Positions 1 to 11,460 of a stretch of DNA of 64,000 nucleotides are shown piece after piece. The stretch is from Colius striatus (taxonomy: Eukaryota > Chordata > Aves > Coliiformes > Coliidae). The stretch lies in the NCBI RefSeq assembly GCF_028858725.1, contig NC_084776.1, positions 372,001-436,000 of the forward strand. Direction: 5' to 3'. Within the stretch, counting starts at the first letter, position 1. Every line of letters starts with the position of its first letter. The notes below the pieces were generated by a model. It was not told the DNA's origin, searched no databases, and saw nothing but the letters and a program-made list of their open reading frames with translations. Made by a program: the position numbers and the translations under genes.

Positions 1-2019
1 AAGCCAGAGAACTTTGACTAAACCAGAGCAGCACAAAGCCCTTGCTTGGGACTCCAGGTGTAATCCTCTCAGTTTCTAGCAGCGAAAAGTCAACCGGGCA
101 AGTCCTGGAGCTGCCTTGGTCCTGGCAGAGTACTAGGGAATTCCAGAAAGTTCTCGTTTTGTATTGTACAGCAAAGTACAACAAACTTTCAGCAGACAGA
201 ACTACATTAGGAGATACTGGAACATATTGTACAGGATATTTCTTTTTGAAAGACTTTAAATGAAATCTGCATCTCCCTTAACGTTACGCCCAAGCATTAA
301 AAAGCTCTTGCTGGCCTCCTATCTGCCTTACTCCTATCAATAAAAATGCCCAATCTCCAGTGCCTGGAGCAGGAATACAATTCTTCCAAAGCTGTTTCTG
401 AGCTTTCTCTGCTACTGAGACACGTCAATTCATTGTAGAGTGGCTCTTATTGAAAGATTAAAACTTAGTGCACCTCCTGTGCTGAAGGATAGTGTTATAA
501 AATTGCCTAAAATCTGCAAGCACTTTGATGTTCTAAGTTCAGTATGTGAAAGAGTTCAACTGTACCAGATTTAAATGTCTGGAAGTAAGAAAGCAGTCTG
601 TCACGCCACAACCTCACAGTCTTACTCTCTTCTCAATGGCCTTCTTGCTCCTTCATGGCAATAAGAACATTTTACTGGGATTTGGAAGGATGGCAAGTAA
701 GAGTGCTCTGAAATAAACTCTCCTGGGTTTCCTGAACCAGGAGTAGTAAGAAAGCTGAAGAGGTCTCAGAAAAGAGCCAAGAAAGGTAAAAATTTTAATT
801 TCTTTGTTTCACTTCTTTAGACAAAGGCCCAAAGATCTGCCAATTTAACATGCATTCACTCCTCTTTGCCCTAAGGCTTTTCATTTGTATATAACACTCA
901 GTCAGCCCTCAATGCAGTAATTCGTACATGTTACAGAGTCCAGTAACTGCAGACCTCCCCAAAGAGGAGCATGGAAACCAGGAAGGATCCAAGCCTCTCA
1001 CTGGGATGCATGGCAGCACTTTCTCTAAACAAGTAAGATGGAGTTCAGCAGTTTCATCCTTCCTGTTTTCTTGCTGCAGTCAGTGGAATATGAGGTCCTG
1101 GAGCTGTTTTTGCCAACTGCTCCTGAGATACTGAAGAACACTTGAGAATTTACTGATTGATCTGGTCAGACTTTGTGCAAACCAAAGTTTCCAGCTATAC
1201 CTCTGCTCAGGCAGCTGGACAAACTCTCTAACCTGCTATAACTAGTCCTAGTGATGAATGGTTTGTTATGGACTGTGGGGAATGGATGTTTGGGCTGGTG
1301 TAGAAAAAGACATGATGCTGAATTGTACTGGGACCAAAAATATAACGGCGTGAATGCAGCACGTATATAGAGGGTTATGTTCAGTTTAGTAGCATTTACT
1401 GGGTTAAAGATACTGTTGATACTATCAGCATTCAAAGAAAACCATGACTGAGGACAGAGCTAAGAGGAACTGAAAGATTTTTAAAAAAACAAGAACCACA
1501 ACATGACAAGGAAATTGCAAAAACCATGTGCTATATGTGTAGGAAAGTCAGAGGATACACTTAGCAAGTCCAAACACACTAAGGTAAAAACACACAGTTG
1601 CAGCAGCTGGACAGCCTTAATTCCTGCTCTACAAAAAAAAAAAAATCCAAATGCCTCGACTGACTGTTTTAAGATTTGTCCTGTGCTCAGCTAGGATTAC
1701 AGTATTTTCAACTTTTCTGATCCTACATAGATTACATTTCCTGCTCTGTTGAGGGACCTGAGCCGTCTGTTTTGGTATGTAAACAGCAATGAAATTATTC
1801 AAAGCCTAGTATTTTCTTTGGTTTTCCTCGGCGTTTAATACCTAAGTCTGTGATAAAGACACATTTCGGCGACACCCCCTGCCCTCACAGATGACAGGCA
1901 CTCTGGTAACCAGGATTTAACAAGGTCTTTTCTCAGAAATTATTCTTGCAGTCACTGGAAGTGTCCTAGCCCCAGAGAAAAGCCGAAGAGCTGCTGTGGG
2001 GTAAACTTCACCAGCTGTG
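1..2019. other. AT-rich flank upstream of NOTUM, no gene recognised
   Basis: I see no conserved coding exon, tRNA or recognisable transposon here. The open frames are all short (under 115 codons) and resemble no known protein. There is a short A-run near 1632. Base composition switches sharply to a CpG island at about 2020. In mammals the next gene beyond NOTUM is ASPSCR1, read away from it. No exon of that gene is visible, so it would start beyond the left edge if synteny holds. Confidence 0.6.
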
Positions 2020-3103
2020 AAGCATCCGAAGGCAGCGGCGGAGAGCCGCGCGCCGGCCGGGGGGCTGCAGGCGGTAAGAGGGGCCGCCGCGCGCCGCAAG
2101 GGCCGACCCGCCGGCCGGCCCCACACCCCTCCCGCCCCGCTGCCGGAGCCCTCGCCCAGCGTCCCGCTGAACACGGCCGTGACCACCCCGTCCCCGCTTG
2201 CCCAGCATCCCCCGTCCACGAGCGACCCGGCCCGGCCGAGGATCTCTTGGGCCAAATGATCGTCTCGCGGCTCTCCGCCGCTCCTTGCGGGCCGGGGACG
2301 AGGCTGCTGCCTGGCACTGTGGCGCAGTCTCCGCGCCCCGAGGGCTCAGAGGCCACCCCCGCGCCGGCCCGGGAGGCGCCGCACCGACGGCGGGCGCGGG
2401 GCAGCGCTGAGCGGGGAGAGGGGGTGGCACGTCCCGGGGGGGGGGCGGGCAGCGCCGCCCACGCGGAGCCGGGGAGGAGCCGCCGTCGGGGCCGCGGGAG
2501 GGGGGAAGGGGGAGCGGGGGGGCGGCGCGGGCCGGGGGCGCCGCCGCGGGGGATTCCACGTGCGGGTCCTCGCGCCCGCACGGCCCTACCCCCCGCGGCC
2601 GCCCCCGGCGACAGGCCGCCCCGCAGCCCCGCGGGAGACGCTGGCGGGCGCCGCCGGCCACGGCCCCGGCGCCGGCAGGGGCGGCGATGGCGGCGCCGGC
2701 GGCGGGGGGCGCGGGGCGCGCCCCGACGGAGCGGCCCGCCGTGCCGGTGCGGCGCGGCGCAGACCCCCCCGCTCCCTCCGCCTCGCTCCGAGGGGGCGGA
2801 GGGCAGGGCAGGGCGGGGGCTGGCCGGCTGCTGCCCCACGCGGCGCCCGGGCTGGCGGCGCCCCCGGCGCGCTCCCCGCGCACTCCGTGCCCCTCTGTCA
2901 TGCTCGCCGCCTGGGAGCGGGCGGCGGGCTCCTGCGCTGGCAGCCGCACCGCCGAGCCCGCGCCGCCGGCGCTGTCCTCGCCGCCCTCTGCCGACCCCCG
3001 TCCCCGCGGGCGGCGCGGCGGGGCGCGGCGGAGCGCGGGCGGTGCTGCCCACCGGCGGGGGCTCGCTGCCGCCGCTGCGAGCGGCGGGTGGCGGCGGGCG
3101 GCG
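2020..3103 (+). promoter_or_regulatory. NOTUM: CpG island and presumed promoter / 5' UTR of NOTUM
   Basis: About 1.1 kb of very GC- and CpG-rich sequence leads directly into the first coding exon of NOTUM. It contains GC boxes, G-runs and a CACGTG E-box near 2556. The transcription start cannot be placed from sequence. The reading frame stays open for 139 codons upstream of the chosen ATG, from 2687, but that part is low-complexity Ala/Gly/Pro/Arg and looks like CpG-island translation rather than protein. Confidence 0.7.
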
Positions 3104-6100
3104 ATGGGCACGGCGGCCGTGCACCTCCTGCTGCTGCTGGGGCTGCTGCACGCCGGGCCCGGCGGCGAGGGCAGGAAGGGCTGGCGGCGGCGGGGCCCGG
3201 CGGCCCGCGAGCGCGGCGAGGCGGCGGCGGCGGCCGAGAGCTTCCCGCTGGACTTCACCGCCGTGGAGGGCAACATGGACAGTTTCATGGCGCAGGTCAA
3301 GAGCCTGGCGCAGTCGCTGTACCCCTGCTCGGCCCAGGCGCTGCCGCACGACCTGCGCCTGCACCTCCTGCACAACGCCTCGGTCACCTGCAACGACGGC
3401 AGCCCGGCCGGGTGAGTCCCTGCGCCGCGCGCCCCGGGGATGGCTCGGCGCGGCCCCCGGCGCTCCCCGCGCCCCGGCCCCGGCCCCGGCCCCGGCCCCG
3501 GCCCCGGCGCTCTCTCCCCCGGCCCCGGCCCCGGCGCTCTCTCCCCCCGCCCCGGCCGCGGCCCCGAGGGCTGTGGCGCCACCGTGCGGCGGCGCGCGGC
3601 GCGGCGGCGACAGGTGCAGCGGGCGCCTCCCGGGCGGCGCGGCCCCGGCCCGCGGGCATCAAAGCGCTGCGGTCGCGCCCGACTCCCGCTAACGCCGCGC
3701 CGCCTCCTGCTTGTTTCTCCGCAGCTACTACCTCAAGGAGTCCAAGGGCAGCCGGCGGTGGCTGCTGTTCCTGGAAGGTGAGCGGCGGCGCCTCGTGTTC
3801 CCCCGCGCGTCGGGCGGCTCGTCCTGGGGCCCCCTGCCCACCCGCGCCCCTGCAGCGGCCCCTCGCGAGATGCGCAGCCCGAGCCCACGGGCGGAGCGGC
3901 GGACGCAGGGCAGCGGATGGCTGACCTTCTCTCTGTCCCTCTCCAGGAGGGTGGTACTGCTTCAACAAGGAAAACTGCGACACCCGCTACGAGACCATGC
4001 GGAGGCTCATGAGCTCCCGGGAGTGGCCGTCGACCCGAGTGGGTGAGTCGTCCCCCTCTGCCTCGTGGGCGCAGATCCCGAGGGCGCGGGGCCAGGCTGG
4101 TGCAGCTGCCCGCAGCATCCGTGCTGGTGTCCTTGCAGGAGCGTGGTCCTGCCGTGTGGCTGCTCCCGCAGCAGCACAGGCACAGACAGACAGGCTCTCG
4201 CTCCTGATGCCTGGATGAGCAGGAGTCTCTGCTCTCTGAAAAAGTTACAACAGCAGAGGGGTGCCTGTGCCTTTGGGGGTACAGTTAGTACTGGGATTTT
4301 GAACTTTGGCCCATATGCTCTCGTTATTTTAAATGCACGTGTGTGCTCTCAAACCTGCTGCAATCTTCAGTCACGTTTCAGTGTTTTGGTTTAGAGAAAG
4401 ATGTTGTGTTGCTCTTAATCCTGTCAGAGAAACTATTCTTGTGCCTCTTCCTCTGTCAGCACAGAATGCAGTTTTTTGCACACTGCCCCGGGGTGTGTGT
4501 TTGCCTGTAGTAGGACTGGCCCTGTGTGCATGGGGAGAAATCAAATCAAGTGGGTTTTTACCTAGAGCTGCCTGGTTCCACCATTTTACCAAGGGCAGCT
4601 ATGTAACGTCACTTCAGCAAGTACAGCAGTTCTCTGTGTGACAGCATACCTTTGGTGCATACGTAAAGGAATTTGCACCCCAGATACCCACACTCTGGAC
4701 CACTGGGCTCTGGAGTCAGTGCAGAAATGCTGAGCTGCTCTTCATTCTTGCTGCTGATGGTCTGGCTTTCTGAATGCCTAAACCACTGCCATTCACACAG
4801 ATCTCATAATTGCATATCTTGGAATTCACCCTCTGGGATTTGTGTTTTTGGGCAAGTGCTTAATTTTAATTTTAATTGTTTTAATTTTAAGTGTTTCAAG
4901 ATCTTCTTTCTACTACAAGAGGCTTCTAGACAGGCTTCATCTCTGCTGTAATGCAAGTGCACAAATCAAGTTTTCAAAGTTCCACCTGCCTAAGGGCAAA
5001 TTCAGAAACGTTCCTTCCACTTCCCTTGCCAATGTTTTTTGTCGTGGGTGTTTGATTTCTGTGTGGTCAGAGATCCTGCATGAGGCTCATACGGTCTCTC
5101 TGAAGTCACAGACTGTCATCCGTCTGCTTCTTGTTCCTTTGTACCCACCTGCAGGAACTGGGATCCTGTCATCGCAGCCGGAAGAAAATCCCCACTGGTG
5201 GAACGCAAACATGGTGTAAGGAGGGACAACGGAGGGAAATACATTTGTACTTAAACGGCATCTCCTGACTTTTAGGCTAGCAAGAATGCTTCAGAGACAA
5301 TAGATTAAGACTAACACCTGTGAGAGGAGACTATGTTTCTTCATATGCTCTAGTTCAGCTCTCTAACAAGTATTCCTGGCAAAGTCTGGAGAAACTTAAG
5401 TCCAGTCTCCTTGGAGTTGTGGGGTGATCTAGTGAAGAAAAAATGGGAGTTTATTGGTTTAACTCAGTAAAGCTACCAGTGTTCAGGAGAAAATCCAAGA
5501 CAGTATAAATGTCACTCGGTGTGCCAGAAGGTACGTTGCCTCACTGGACAAGAAACTTCTCTTGCCCCCTCCACAGGGTTTAATTTTCTTCCAGTTACTT
5601 GACCCTATCCTCACCCCTCCTTGCATGTCAAAGGAACATCAGTACTCACACAATTCTCTCTTACAGATTCATCCCTTATTGCTCAAGTGATGTTTGGAGC
5701 GGTGCCTCTTCCAAGTCTGAGAAAAGTGAGTGTTGCTGATGGGCCGTTGCTGCCTCAGACATCACACATTAAAGGATATGGCCAGACTTCTGGGAAATTA
5801 CATGAATGAAGAACAGGCTTTTTCTTGCTGAAGGGCAGGAAAGAATATCAAGCTACTTCCAGATAAAACATCCTGATCTCTTTAACTGAGGCTGTTTTGA
5901 CATAGTTCAGAGCCACTGCTTGCAGAGATGTTACACTGATGCAGTGTGCAAGGATTAGAGGAACAGAATTCCTTTTAGATGAATCCCCAGCACACAGCAG
6001 ATGAAATGGTGTAGCTGAGGAGCCGTGGTCTGCTGTGTGCAGCTGATCTGAGGCAAGTGCAGTGACTTCAGTTTCAGACTTCTGTCGGGGGATGTTTGGC

Positions 6101-9006
6101 ATTTGAAAGCAGACATCGTGTGTCATCTTTGGGATGGAACAACTCTGGGAGTCTGCTTAAAGGAGTCTTCTTCAGAGTAAACTGGAGTACATGGAAATTA
6201 ATTGTTCTACCTCATGTACTTCTCTGGGTTTCCCAGCTTGAGCAGGATGGGTGGCTGGGTGCAGTAATGTCTGCAGGAACACTGGGGGCTTAGCTCCTCG
6301 TGAAGAGTTTTCTTTAATGGAATTACTGTTGATATACACTGCTGTAAACAAAAGAATTTGGCCTCAGGTGCAAACTCAGCCTGGACAGGAGACAGTTTTG
6401 TTGACACTGAGCTATCTCTTCCAGATGAATATGCCTTCATGGGAGCACTGATTATTCAGGAAGTTATAAAGGAGCTGGTGGGAAAAGGTCTTAGCACTGC
6501 AAAAGTGTTGCTGCTAGCAGGGAGCAGGTAGGTATCCACAAGTTTTCCTGTGGTAAAGACAGGAGATTTCCACTGTAGAAAGCTGTTTGGGAGGAAGTCT
6601 CAGCAGCTCCTGAAAAATTTCTTGTAGGAGCAGAGTAACACTAATACAGGAAACCCCTCAGTTTGCTCCTGTAAGAGGTAGAGCGGGAGGAAATCACAAG
6701 GTAGAAGCTTTGTAAGAGGGAGAGAAGGTGTTTATTCTTCCCTGCATCAAAAATGCTGGCTCCTGTTGGCCCCCACTATGGGCTGCAGGCCTCTTCTGAA
6801 TAGATTTGGGGCACCTGAAGTAAAAAAACAGACTTGGCTGACACGGGTGCTCAGAGTCATGCTGTGCTGCACAGCAGTGATGTTACACAGAGGTGGAAGA
6901 TAGAAGTTGCAAAGAGTGAATTTGTCTCACTTCAGATTCTTTCAGTTTCTGAGTAGCCAAAGCCCTTGCAAATGAAACAAAGCATATAGATACCTCCCAG
7001 AAGGACAAATAACAACAGGATTTTGTTCCATGACTGCAGTATTAAAATTGTTGTTGCAGTGCTGGAGGGACAGGAGTGCTCTTGAATGTGGATCGAGTGG
7101 CAGAGCAGCTGGAGGAGATGGGTTATCAAGGGATTCAGGTTCGAGGCTTGGCCGACTCCGGATGGTTCCTGGATAACAAACAGTATCGCAGAACCGACTG
7201 CATCGATACCATAACGTGTGCTCCAACAGAAGCCATCAGGAGAGGAATAAGGTACAATCAGATGCTCCAAAGTACACTTTTAGAAGAGATTAGAGTACGG
7301 AGAAGATGTCCTCCTTCTCTGATTTTGATTGTTCAAGAGTATTTATCCTCTATATCAGTGGGGTTTCAGTGATTTCGTTGGGAAATGCAGTGACTAAAAT
7401 CTAGACGTTCAAGAGAATGCAAGCAACTGTAGGTGCTCTGAAATGTGTTGATCGGACAACGTAGCCAAGGGAGAACTCTGGTGTCAATAAGTTGGAACTC
7501 TGGTCAGAGGAGACGTAGACTGGGGTGTGGAAAGGCCACTGTTGGGATTGCGCTGTGCCCTTCATTCCGTCACGGCTTTGTCTTCCAGGTACTGGAATGG
7601 TATTGTTCCTGAACGCTGTAAGCTGCAGTTCAAAGAGGGAGAGGAATGGAACTGCTTTTTTGGATATAAGATTTACCCCACTCTTCGGTGTAAGTGTCAG
7701 AGGAGAGAGATGAAATGGATTCTGATGTTTCCTCTGTATCTGCAGCTAACTTACAGCAACCCCGTTCCCAAATTTTGTGTCTTCCTAGGCCCAGTCTTTG
7801 TGGTACAGTGGCTCTTTGATGAAGCCCAGCTTACTGTAGACAATGTACACCTCACTGGCCAGCCTGTTCAGGAAGGGCAGTGGCTCTACATCCAGAATTT
7901 GGGTAGAGAGCTGAGAAACACCTTGAAGGACGTGACGTAAGTATTTAATTGAGGAAAATATGGCACATTTATTTCTAAGAGACTTTCTTACCCAGTGTCC
8001 TAGCAGCATTTCTCAGATCTCTGCAGAAACAAATGTTGTAAGTTTGGTAACAGTTTGTCTGCATCAAGAATCTTGGCTTTTTCATGTCTGGGTAAGTGCA
8101 AGGTAATTTCCAGTTTCAGTTTTCAGCTAACTTTGGGCATCGATAGGAATGTGGGCTTTTTTCTTTCCCACCTCCACAGTGAAGTCTGAGACTCCTGGCC
8201 ATTGCACAGCCATTAACCTGACAGGCAGCTTTTGGAAAATGCTGGTCATAGAACATCCAGAAAGCTGGTGAGACCACAGAGGAGGAACCGTTCATGTGAC
8301 TTTCTCGCTTCATACGAGAGCAGCTTTCAGGAGTCTCTTGTTGCAAATGTGCACTGTAAGGCAGGATGGAACCCCTTTTCTTCTGGATAGTTTCCAGTCC
8401 AGTCAGGTTTTATATCGTGATAGTTATCTCTGTTTTTAAAAGTCTTACTGGAGCAGCAAGAATTCCACCCTCTGCTTAGTCCAGAAGGTTCTGTTTGTCA
8501 GGAGTTAACTTTGTCCTTCTTAGACCTAATCCGTGTTTCATTTTTCCCTTCAGTGCTAGCTTTGCTCCTGCCTGTCTGTCCCATGAGATCATTACACGCA
8601 AGTGAGTGCTTTTGCAGATCCTATGAAAGGTGAACAGGGAACTGGCAAGGTCTGGCAGCCTGACCCCTCTGATACAATCTGTATGGTTTGTCTTTTCAGT
8701 CACTGGACAGACATCCAGGTGAAGGGGACATCACTACCCCGTGCCCTGCACTGTTGGGATCGAAGCCTCCATGAGAGCAACAAAAATGGCAAAGCCCCTC
8801 TGAAGGGCTGCCCAATCCATCTGATTGACAGCTGTCCATGGCCTCACTGCAACCCCTCATGCCCCACTATCAGGGACCAGTTCACAGGGCAGGAGATGAA
8901 TGTGATCCAGTTCCTCATGCACATGGGTTTTGATGTTCAGAAGATGGCACAGCAACAGGGCCTGGAGCCCAGTAAACTTCTGGGGATGCTCAGCAGTGGT
9001 AACTAG
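3104..9006 (+). CDS. NOTUM: NOTUM, palmitoleoyl-protein carboxylesterase (Wnt deacylase)
   Basis: Secreted serine hydrolase that removes the palmitoleate from Wnt proteins and so switches Wnt signalling off outside the cell. Coding exons: 3104-3411, 3725-3777, 3947-4042, 5155-5215, 5667-5725, 6425-6527, 7060-7251, 7589-7689, 7789-7936, 8554-8601, 8700-9006. They join in phase to 491 residues (human 496). The ATG at 3104 is chosen because a hydrophobic signal peptide ([13 protein letters not shown]) follows at once; an upstream in-frame ATG would bury it. The nucleophile motif GSSAGG is at 225-230, with Ser227 split between exons 6 and 7. The other triad members by family alignment are Asp335 (WLFDEAQL) and His384 (CLSHEI). 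Many conserved cysteines lie in the C-terminal half, such as [11 protein letters not shown]. The gene looks intact. Confidence 0.97.
3472..3560 (+). repeat. CCCCGG hexanucleotide repeat in NOTUM intron 1
   Basis: Six perfect CCCCGG units run from 3472 to 3507. After a CGCTCTCTC spacer come further CCCCGG units, then a second copy of the spacer. On the minus strand the unit is GGGGCC. It begins 60 bases after the exon 1 splice donor. Confidence 0.9.
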
Positions 9007-11460
9007 GAAGGGGTCCTCAGCAGGCCAGAGAGATTAGATCAGGAGGAGACTGTAAGCCCTTCTCCCACACTTTCTAATCTTCCTTACGCTCATGCAGGCA
9101 GATGCACGCTCACACCCACGCATGCTCCAACCTGTACACCCACGTGTTCCTGCACTCTTGCACACTTAGGATGTGTCAAGAAAAGAAAAAAAGACAATTT
9201 CTGGCTTAGAATATTTGACTGGAACTCGTTACCTCCAGGGCTCAGTGTTGGCCATTCACATCCTCGTCCCGTGTTACACAAGGCAGTTTGATACAGGGAG
9301 TAGCAAAGCCATAAACAGCAGCAGTGAGAACTTCCCCCAGATCTAGGACTTCTTTCGTTGCCATGAATTTTGCATCATAGACTTGATACAAGTGGTGAAA
9401 AAAGCAAGCACTGGATTTCTTTTGTCCAACCAGAAGTGAAGGAGTGATTACATGACTTCCTGGAGGTCAGCATCTCGCGATGAGGCGTAACACACAAACC
9501 CAGGACACGTGCTAGGGATGGACACTCTTGTACTCAGTTTACTTTCGTATTATTTTATAAAATGACTTTTTTATTACTTTTTTTTTAAACTAAGCAAGAA
9601 ATATAAATGATATTGTTTTGTAACATATTTTTTTCTAAATAACGAGGAAACCTCTTGCTACGTGGGCAACGTGGACATATTTATTTTAATATGTAAAGCG
9701 CTATTTATAAGGGCTGACCAGAGAACCATACCTATGTCTTTGTAAAGTTGTATATGCTGCTCATTTGGATGGGTTATCCTTACAATCACTTGTGCCTGGG
9801 AGGGGCCTGAGGGTAGTATTGACATTTTACATTAAGTAGACTTCTGTGTTCCCCTTGCAGCATGCTTTGTCATTGTTTCTCTGATGAAGAGGTTGTAATA
9901 TGAGATCTGAGTACAGAGATTTTCACCCAACATCTGATGTTTGCAATACTTGCACAGCATTTTTGGCTTGACTCTGGTTTGCCAGGTATGCCAGGGCATT
10001 ACATTGTAAGAAGCAGGGAGATTTGGTTTTGCAGCAAAGGCCTCTATTCTAGTGAGAGAAATATTTGATCGGACCACCTGGCCTGTTTTGAAATGGGGAG
10101 CATTTGGAACATGAAAGGCAGAGATTGCAAGACAAGCACCAACATATTCATATTCTTCTAGTCATTTGCAAACACACCCACCTCAGAACACTGAGAATCC
10201 CCTTTGATGGTGACGGGAGGAGAGCAAGGGAGGAACCAGGAATGTTTGACTGAAGCTGGAGAGGGTGAGGGACTGTTCATTAGAGGGGAGAGCACACTGG
10301 CAGTTGCAGAAAAGCCTTTTTACTGTGTCACACTGCACCTGGTGTAGATGAACCTGCACAAGGAGCAAGATGCACATCCATCCTGCACGAGTTCCTGGTG
10401 CCATTTTGCATCTGCTCACTGTTGTGCAATGTTGTTGTTACACAACAAGTGAGCCACAGAAAATGGGCCTAATTTAAGAAAAAATCCGTGCACTTTCAAG
10501 ATGGTAGTGCTGTTTGTAAAGTCCATTGTCTTAGGTGTATAAACCCCAAAATTAACAAAGCCACAGCCCTTCAGTTTGTTTTTATGGACTGAAGCAAACG
10601 GCTGGGCAGTACCACACAGGAAATCCTGAGCCATCCTACTCTGCCAGGTAGGCTGAGTACACATTTAAAAGTAGCTAAAGAGAAAATCAATGGTGCTCCC
10701 AGCAGAACTGTAAGCAGCGTTTCCCCATGATCAGTCTAGGGGTTACTGATATCCTTTATGTTTTAATGACTTGGGTATAAATTAAAATTGTTCTGATCAC
10801 ATTTTTCATGCCACTAAGCTGAGAGGATTCTTCAGTACAGACAACACTTGGAGAAGTACATAGGAAGGTGGGATTGATTCCTTTGAGGGATGGAGTCACA
10901 TGGAGTCAGTCAAAGTGCTGATACTTGAGCAGTAGCCAGAATTTCTGCTGTGCACCACTCATCAGTTGGGAGCTCCAGGGGCAACTACTGTGCGTCTCAG
11001 TTGTTTGCAGGATGATTACACACAAAGTCAATGTGCCTGTAGATTCAGCAAGTGCGTTGGGCTGTGTCCAGCAGTGTAATTCCATTAGGAAATGGTGAGG
11101 TATAAATAACATTGTTGAATTCTGGAATACTTTTTGCAGAGCTGCTTACCTGGATGTCTGAAACGTTAATTTAAAGGTCAATTTCTAAAAGGCAAAGAAT
11201 GTTTGGAGGGAATATTTTCCTTTCAAGCACAGGAAAAAATCCTTGGGAATTGAGGATCACTCTCTCAGCTCAGTGTGCCTCTGCAACAGGCCTTCAAAAC
11301 GTGGAACAGAGAGAAGTCTCAGAAATATTTTTAAAGGGGAACTTGGATAATTTATTAGAAAAATTATACAATGTGGTTGCAAGTCATAGCTGGAAACTGG
11401 AATCTGTAACCCAAAATGTCATTGCCAGCTCTATACTTCTTGTACTTGTGCAATAAATAC
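9007..11460 (+). other. Presumed NOTUM 3' UTR and 3' flank
   Basis: No coding sequence is recognised. A very AT-rich, T-run-rich stretch lies at 9540-9720, typical of the end of a 3' UTR, but it has no canonical AATAAA. The first canonical hexamer after the NOTUM stop is at 11452-11457. Human NOTUM has a 3' UTR of moderate length, so a variant signal around 9600-9720 is as likely as the distal one. The true 3' end cannot be fixed from sequence. Confidence 0.4.

Noticed and set aside
1-2019. Possible ASPSCR1 exon at the left edge
   Set aside because: ASPSCR1 is the expected neighbour from mammalian synteny, but no frame on either strand resembles it.
2687-3103. In-frame N-terminal extension of NOTUM
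   Set aside because: It would place 139 low-complexity residues before a clear signal peptide. NOTUM is secreted, so the ATG at 3104 is preferred.
1952-3582. Minus-strand open frames of 473 and 524 codons over the NOTUM CpG island
   Set aside because: Composition is Ala/Arg/Pro/Gly with no domain, and they lie opposite the real NOTUM exon 1. GC-rich sequence lacks stop codons by chance.
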